A program made the position numbers and the translations under genes. The notes under the pieces were generated by a model. It did not search any database, was not told the origin of the DNA, and was given only the letters and a program-made list of their open reading frames with translations. From assembly GCA_002633005.1 (NCBI GenBank), contig NMRA01001227.1:1-37841 (forward strand): DNA of 37,841 bases, written 5' to 3'. This stretch comes from Phoronis australis (lineage: Eukaryota > Phoronida > Phoronidae). Below, in pieces: positions 32,301 through 37,841 of the stretch. Within the stretch, counting starts at the first letter, position 1, and each line of letters opens with the position of its first letter.

Positions 32301-35300
32301 TATTTTTATTTTAGTTGTCTCATGAATATCACGTTAAGGCCATGAGTAGACAGGAGATTGTCACTTTAAAGTCACAAAAACACAGGTTGTTTATATTCAA
32401 AACTTGTCTGGTAGTCATACAGGAAACTAGTAATAGTAAGAAACTGCCAGGTAGATACAGATAGACATTTGTATGATCAGTGGAGTAGCATTACAAAATA
32501 GGGATAAACAACAAAATGAATTTAGTGAACTGCATTTCAATCATTTATCATGGAACATCATCTATGATATTACTTTTGAGGGGACTAAGGAAGCCAGAAT
32601 TGTATTCATTGGCAATTGTATTAAAACAAAAATTTGCTGCAACATACATGAATGTTACTTGATCTGTTTTTGATCATAGTCACAAGGTCATCTTAATAAT
32701 TTGGATTTTGTTGAGGCTGTGCACAATAATTTTGCTATTTTATCTTTCAGGCAATCTTCGTGCTGACGAGGAAGAAAGCAATGAATGAAACGATACTAGA
32801 CAGTGTTTTTTACAGGTATGTGTTTATTTTTAGTTTACGTAGTCTTTCCTTAGATTTATTGAATGTACAGTACAAGCCAAAGTGTTCTGATAAAGTGACC
32901 CGAAATTCCCCATTATGGCGAGTGGTTGGAAGCCAAATTCATTGACGGAGTAGTCTTCTCTTGTCACCGAGAATGATGTTGACGTAACAGGAAAGTTGGT
33001 AAGGCCATCCACCCTTATAGTTTTTACCAGACATTTTTGCTGTTAACAGAATTGGCCGTCGTGATGGAAAAACTGTATTTTGTCTGATTGCTTTTGTTAT
33101 GCGCCCACATATTTATATGCCGTCATCACCGTCCGGCGTCCGTCCAGCGTCTGCTGCTCTATCTCCAAAATCACTTGACGTGAGTTCATAAAATTTAGTA
33201 CATGTGTTGCTTCCATGGATGGGACGGCATGAGCGAACTTTCGGACAGATCTGACTACCGGTGTGCCCCCTAGTGGCAATTTAAGTTTTTTACGTTTACC
33301 TCTGTATCTTCAAAGGTCCTCAATGCGTTTTCATAAAATTTAGTATATAGGCACCTATTAGTGGGATGACACTTTCCTCCTGTTTTCGGATGGATGTGAC
33401 GTAGTTTGCGTCACCTAGTGGCCATTTTTAGGGTTTTCGGGTGTGTTTTTTGATGTTCACCCCTCTATCAACCAATCTGCTCTAAGGATGATTGTGAAAA
33501 TTGGCATGTATGTTTTTACTATGAAGAGGATGGCTGACGATTTTGTTCTGACAACTTCCGACTACTGTGGCGCTTCCTAGTGGCAGTTTTGTTCATTTTG
33601 CGCCTAAGGCTGTATCTCGTAAACCGTTTGCTAAATTTAGCAAGTGGATTGATATGATGTTGACAATGGACGACGACTTTCAGACAGATCTTACTACTGA
33701 TGTGCCCCCTACTGGCAATTTTAGTTTTTTACGTTTACCTCTGTATCTTCAAAGATCTTCGACGGATTTTCATAAAATTTTGAATATAGGTATCTATTGG
33801 TGAGATTACGCTATCCGCCTGTTTTGAGATGGAATCAAGGTATTTTCCGCTACTCAGTGGCCATTTTTGATGTTTGCGAGTCTGTTTTTAGCATCCACTC
33901 ATCCACCAACCAAACCATTCTAAGGATGGTTTTGAAAATTGGACAGTTGTCAATGACGATTTTGACTGCTGTGGTGTCCCGTAGTGGTAGTTTTCTTTTG
34001 TTTTGTTTTGCACCCATAGCTGTATCTCCTAAAGTCACTACATAATCTTTATTAAATTTAGTAAGTGTATTTATTTGAAGCTAACAACAGGCAACATCGA
34101 CTTTAAGGTGGATCCAATTAACGCTGTGCCCCCTAGTGGCAATTTCATTTTGTTCCGTTTCCTTTGTTTCTCAGAAGTTCCTTGACAGATTTTTATGGAA
34201 TTTGGTGAATACCTTTCTATTAAAGAAGCAATGACATGTTCTCAATTTCGAATGAATTGGACGTGTTTGCTCCATCTAGTGGCCATTTTTTATACAAATA
34301 AACGATCATTTAAGCACACCATTTGCGTTGCATTCGTGGGCACATTTCAACGCTCTGCGTTGCTCTTGTTTTGTACTGTATATTACATTGCAATTATTTA
34401 CTGCAACTGAGGTTGTTAAAAACATTAGAAGTTCTCAAAGTTGTTGACTCAGCCATGGCAGATAAAAGTTGTGCTGAAACTTAATTTTATGGTATGTCTG
34501 TAACTGCCTGATTCCTCTTATCTTTATGATAAGAGGTGACTTGTAACATTTGTTGATTATTTTCACCTGTAGTTTTGTGACTACTAACTAGTGAAAGGAA
34601 GGCCTCACTCATAACCGAACAGGTTTTTTGTGTGGACGGTTCATAGGCGAAGAAACTAGAACACTATATATATCTTTTGGCATATTCAGAAGAAAAAACA
34701 TTCCAGGTTTAATTACAATAGATTTCGAACCGTTTGATTCGTTATCATGGGATAGTATTTTTAATACGCTGTCCCTTTTTGAATTTGGTGACATCTTCTG
34801 TAAATGCATTAAAATTCTTAATGAATGGATCAAGCCTGTGCATCATCAGGCCTTCATGCAGTGTATGTCTTGGCACGAATCTAGACGCCTTTGCCAAGGC
34901 TGCCCAACATATCATTTGGAAGCCCACTTGTCATTCAGAATTTCACCAGTTTGGACACACACATTGTAAGATTACTAGGACTACCGATTGATGAAAGATG
35001 GGTGATAGTTCAAGAGAGAAATGTTGGCCCTTTCAACTCAGAAAGTAATATACAGTGTATGTAAAATGTTGCAATTTTTAAACTAGGTTCAATATTGAGA
35101 AGACCTGTCAGTCATTAGCGTGTGTTTGGTTGTAATTCAGTGCTTTATACAGGGACACCGACCTTAGTTTACTCCAAACTGGCGTTTCAGAGCTGTTGCA
35201 GTTTAATGTTTTTCATCTTTTTTAAAACATCAAAAGCGAAATAAATGTCATGACATTATTTTACAATATATTGTGCCACAAGAATATGCTCATTTAAAAT

Positions 35301-37497
35301 GTTTGAGTTTGCGCCCGTTTCATGCTTTTCTATGTGCGTTTTAATATGGAGCAGCAGTGACACCTGTTGCCAAAATATAAACCAGACATCATCTGTGCAT
35401 TTTTCTTGTGTTGGCAACTGCAGCTCTGATGACTCATTGTACAATATAAAGCTAGTTAAGATGATATGATAAACTTAATAACAGCAGTTTGAGATCACTA
35501 AAAACAATGCGCTCATCGTTCAACCAATATCTGTAATACCTGTAATATATGTGTGGTAAGCTATTTGGCTGTTTTCATCAATTTAGACATAAAAGAGTTG
35601 ATCCAGTTTTTTTAGTATAAAAACTCGCAACTCAACAAGGGAGCTGTTTTTGTAAACTAATATGTAAAAGCCTTGTTCTACGCATTTTTTGTAAAAAAAC
35701 CTCACTGTGTATGGGGGACTGAGTTACTGGTGAATGGTGGTAGGGGGTGGGGGTAACGCGTCGTTGGAATCACGGATGCCTCGGAATAATAGGTGCCCTA
35801 TTTTGGACACCCTGTTTTCGAAATCCTGGATAAAGCCCTGTACGTCATGCAAAATGGAGTAGCTTCACGGTTTCAGATACACGGAGGCTGCAAACGGGGG
35901 GACCCGATTTCTCCGTATCTTTTTATTTTGTGCACCAAAATTCTAGGAATACTTTTTAGGAAAAACAATGGAATAAAAGAAATCAGGGTTGGTGACTGCG
36001 AAATTTAGTTAATTTAATATGCAGATGATACAGTTTTTGGTCTAGATGGCTCAGACAAATCACTTGAGAAAGATTGTGTTTGGTCCAAGAGACCATTACA
36101 GTCGTAGGAAAAATTTGTGTTATTAAAACATTATTGATTTCCAAATTGACTCATCTGTTCTTAAGTCTCCCATCCCCTGAAAAAAAATGTGCAGAAAATT
36201 GACCGTGTGTTTCACAAATTTATTTGAAGATATAGAAATGAAAAAATTTCCCGAAATCTCTCATTTCAAAATTTCTCCAGAGGGGGAGCAAACATGGTAC
36301 ACATTCACTCTTTCATAAGTCATTAAAAATTACGTGGATAAGGAAAGCTTTACAGAATTCTGGTTCAACGTGGAACGTATTTCTTTTTGAACACTATTTG
36401 GATAACAAAGCACACTTCAGTCAGATGGGAGATGTTTATTTCAAGCATTTAGCAGGAAGATGTAAGAACTTTTGGACAGATGTGTTTAATTCAGTATATT
36501 ATGAATTTTATCACTGTTGGCTTACAAATACACCACAAAATTTTGAAATTTATCAGCCTTGTGGTTTAATTCTAATATCTTGATTGATCATAAACCTGTT
36601 TACATTCGATCCTGGAATGAAAAAGGCATGAGATTTGTTTGTGATTTATATGAGAGTGGACAACTCAAGCCTTCATTCTTAGCCTTTTAGAGTTTACGGG
36701 GAAGTGTTAGACAGTTACTTAAATGCAAAGAGGTGAACAATTTTCAAGCAAAATTTCCACCATTCCCACAGGTGGCGCTACAAATTATGACATAAATTAA
36801 GAAAGGAACTCGGGCTTTTTACAAAATTTTTTTTCGAAAATTTATATAAAAGGTCAAACTTTTTATCGTGCCACCAGGTCATGCGGTCGTCTGCGTCCTA
36901 TACTCGACTGTCGACGGAAGAAATAACTGTTAGAGACTAATATGTAGATACATCTCCGCCAAAAATTAGAAAGCGCAAGGAAAATGGGAGCTGTTACAGC
37001 CATACAAACTTTTTTGGTCGACAAAAGTTTACACCCAATAGGTAACCTAGTTCGTCAGCACCGATGATAATGAATTTGTTTTCAATTTTGGCGACCTCAA
37101 ATTTTGTTTGTCAACCGGTGATTTTTGCCAGGTTGCCAAATGCGACTTGGCGTCTAACTAAGAGTCGATCGCTGCATCACCAGACAAGGATTGTAAGTAA
37201 TTGTGGTTATTTATAACATTGTCAGAAGCCTTGGAAAAATGAAAAAAGATCAATTCTTGGCAGTTATTTTGTCCCAAATTGTCTTTACTGTACTTACAAA
37301 ACAAAGCTTTGTTCACTTTGTGTCATGTCAGAATGATTTGCTTGTCCAACCAAGTACATTTTATTTGTATTAAACTTTTATTATTATTTATTGTTATTTC
37401 CAGATCAAGTGATTATGGGACAACATTCAAAAAGTGCGTATTTCAAGAGACTAACCCGATCATCAGTATGTTTTACCTGACTAAAGACAAATCAAAG
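29103..37497 (+). CDS. SORL1: SORL1-like VPS10-domain sorting receptor, 5' part (three coding exons, partial)
   Basis: Coding exons 29103-29399, 32751-32815 and 37404-37497 join in phase (0, then a codon split 2+1). They give the first 152 residues; the gene runs off the right edge. Residues 1-23 form a signal peptide. A propeptide ends at the furin-type site RKRERR (58-63), and the VPS10 domain begins with DHNQAVVYWSGEESN and continues to SSDYGTTFKK and FYLTKDKSK. SORL1 of vertebrates has SHNQMVVHWAGEKSN and YDYGKSFKK at the same places, which makes it the best match among VPS10 receptors (sortilin and SorCS are alternatives). SORL1 sorts cargo between Golgi and endosomes, including APP in mammals. 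Introns of 3.4 and 4.6 kb contain dispersed repeats and a LINE. Confidence 0.85.
29400..30937. other. SORL1-like intron 1, first part
   Basis: About 1.5 kb of intron without recognisable exons or elements. Confidence 0.5.
30952..32116 (+). mobile_element. Family R dispersed repeat (copy A) with 14-bp target duplication
   Basis: The 1165-bp copy is flanked by the 14-bp direct repeat TTGTATATGGAATT (30938-30951 and 32117-32130). It starts near TTATGCACCCAC and ends TTCGTGGGCGCATTTC...TTGCTCTCA. Inside, seven CTAGTGGC-type boxes recur about every 145 bp (31141, 31268, 31428, 31572, 31717, 31864, 32021). A 135-codon ORF inside (31245-31652) carries no known domain. A long target duplication suggests target-primed or similar insertion, but no reverse transcriptase is encoded. 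Confidence 0.8.
32131..32750. other. SORL1-like intron 1, last part
   Basis: Nothing recognised before the exon 2 acceptor (pyrimidine tract TTTTATCTTTCAG). Confidence 0.5.
32751..32815 (+). CDS. SORL1: SORL1-like coding exon 2
   Basis: 65 bp, acceptor TCTTTCAG and donor GTATGT. It encodes AIFVLTRKKAMNETILDSVF plus Y and two bases of an Arg codon. It corresponds to the VIVALARDS...DVYVS strand region of the SORL1 VPS10 propeller. Confidence 0.85.
33098..34368 (+). mobile_element. Family R dispersed repeat (copy B)
   Basis: The 1.27-kb copy lies between short direct repeats TTTTGT (33092-33097 and 34369-34374). It has the same start (TATGCGCCCACATATTTATA) and end (TTCGTGGGCACATTTC...TTGCTCTTG) as copy A. 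Eight CTAGTGGC-type boxes occur at 33270, 33414, 33577, 33709, 33853, 33980, 34132 and 34275. It has one module more than copy A. Confidence 0.78.
34514..34536. repeat. Small perfect stem-loop
   Basis: CCTCTTATC and GATAAGAGG are exact reverse complements around a 5-base loop. It lies between family R copy B and the LINE relic; function unknown. Confidence 0.5.
34604..34825 (+). pseudogene. LINE reverse transcriptase, N-terminal fragment
   Basis: The frame reads HNRTGFLCGRFIGEETRTLY, then NIPGLITIDFEPFDSLSW and FNTLSLFEFGDIF. These match RT motifs 1-3 of L1/Tx1-type LINEs (QTGF..GRFIGE, the IDFEKAFDSLSW catalytic block). The 5' end is truncated. The match stops near 34825, where other sequence intervenes before the RT resumes at 35841. 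Confidence 0.85.
34826..35579. other. Sequence separating the two LINE halves, origin unknown
   Basis: Overlapping ORFs on both strands at 34734-34991 show no recognised domain. No transposon ends were identified on the left side of this insertion. Confidence 0.4.
35580..35840 (-). mobile_element. Truncated hAT-like MITE inside the LINE
   Basis: The sequence is the reverse complement of the left part of the element at 21949-22416. Shared motifs include CGCGTCG, CATTTTGGACACCC and AAATCCTGGATAAA, and it ends ATAAAGCCCTG at 35840. The LINE reading frame resumes at the next base. The other end of this MITE is missing, so its target duplication cannot be confirmed. Confidence 0.75.
35841..36900 (+). 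pseudogene. LINE reverse transcriptase and C-terminal region, relic (L1/Tx1-like)
   Basis: The open frame begins YVMQNGVASRFQIHGGCKRG and continues DPISPYLFILCTK, then after two in-frame stops YADDTVFGLDGSDKSLEK (RT catalytic YADD). Further on are LLISKLTHLFLSLPSP, KSLKITWIRKAL, NFWTDVFNSVYYEFYHCWL and FNSNILIDHKPVYIRSWNEK followed by GMRFVCDLYESGQLKP, all typical of the L1/Tx1 ORF2 C-terminal half. Frameshifts (near 36080, 36240 and 36575) and stops show the element is dead. It is in the second intron of the SORL1-like gene, on the same strand. Confidence 0.88.
36901..37403. other. SORL1-like intron 2, last part
   Basis: No exon or repeat was recognised. The acceptor of exon 3 is TTGTTATTTCCAG. 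Confidence 0.5.
37404..37497 (+). CDS. SORL1: SORL1-like coding exon 3
   Basis: 94 bp, acceptor TTTCCAG and donor GTACAT, ending in phase 0. Its first base completes an Arg codon. It encodes SSDYGTTFKKCVFQ and IISMFYLTKDKSK, matching a VPS10 blade with the SxDxGxxF (Asp-box) motif. The downstream exons lie outside the window. Confidence 0.87.
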
Positions 37498-37841
37498 GTA
37501 CATTGTTTGCTAAATGTTCCATTCCGAATTGCTTAATTCTGAATGATGCTCAGCAGTTTGGATTTGAACAGCACTCAACCACTGTGCTTAGTTTTATGAC
37601 TAGAGGTCTGGTTCATGAAAAGTGACTTCAGACTTAAAGACAGAAATTTGGTCTTGAGGAAAAGTGCAAATTCTCTGAGATATACACCTAACTGCTAGCT
37701 ATACAGTTTCTATGGATTATTTCTTGACTTTGATGCACACTTTGCTTAACTTTCATTCAGCCATTGTGAAGTGGGAAGTCAACGTAAGACCAAATGTTTG
37801 TATCAAGCTTTGTGACTTTCCTGGAACAGGCTCCATCGTCT

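Noticed and set aside
1-37841. tRNA, rRNA, CRISPR or bacterial operon features
   Set aside because: No tRNA B-box plus acceptor fold, no rRNA-like block and no regularly spaced short repeats with unique spacers were seen; the window is eukaryotic with spliced genes.

Overview
The window is metazoan nuclear DNA: AT-rich, with small coding exons separated by long introns and a dense load of decayed transposable elements. Two real genes anchor it. BCCIP (minus strand, seven coding exons, 28877 down to 14184) is complete, and its exons join in consistent phase into a protein of about 300 residues. A VPS10-domain sorting receptor most like SORL1 (plus strand) starts at 29103; its first three coding exons are present and the rest lies beyond the right edge. 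The two genes stand head to head with only 225 bp between their start codons, so they probably share a bidirectional promoter. The species cannot be fixed from the sequence. Mobile gene families of the kinds seen here are, from memory, common in cnidarians, lancelets and fish, so a marine invertebrate is a reasonable guess.

Layout. 1-361: relic of a gene with 23-residue STPR-like repeats. 1096-1620: unrecognised decayed ORF. 1770-1890: fragment of a dispersed repeat (family R). 2461-2895: a foldback block built from CCATGG palindromes. 5280-6780: relic of a mobile HECT-like E3 ligase gene. 7515-10923: relic of a multi-exon transposase-like gene whose splice phases still fit over much of its length. 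11836-12096: fragment of another repeated ORF family. 13180-28877: BCCIP, whose introns hold a family R copy (15988-16663), a 17-bp minisatellite (15027-15174), an hAT-like MITE with an 8-bp target duplication (21949-22416), a 630-bp foldback element (22893-23522), a 70-100-bp tandem repeat (24352-24650), a 1.8-kb TIR element (26181-27986) and a second TIR element next to it (27992-28480). 29103-37497: the SORL1-like gene, whose introns hold two large family R copies (30952-32116, 33098-34368) and an L1/Tx1-like LINE split by other sequence (34604-34825, 35841-36900).

The most unusual items are three. A possible two-exon gene for a 65-residue Trp-rich protein lies inside BCCIP intron 1. Family R is made of modules of about 145 bp, each marked by a CTAGTGGC box. 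The BCCIP/SORL1-like promoter is very compact and has a YY1-like ATGGC context at both start codons. No tRNA, rRNA or CRISPR array was seen.
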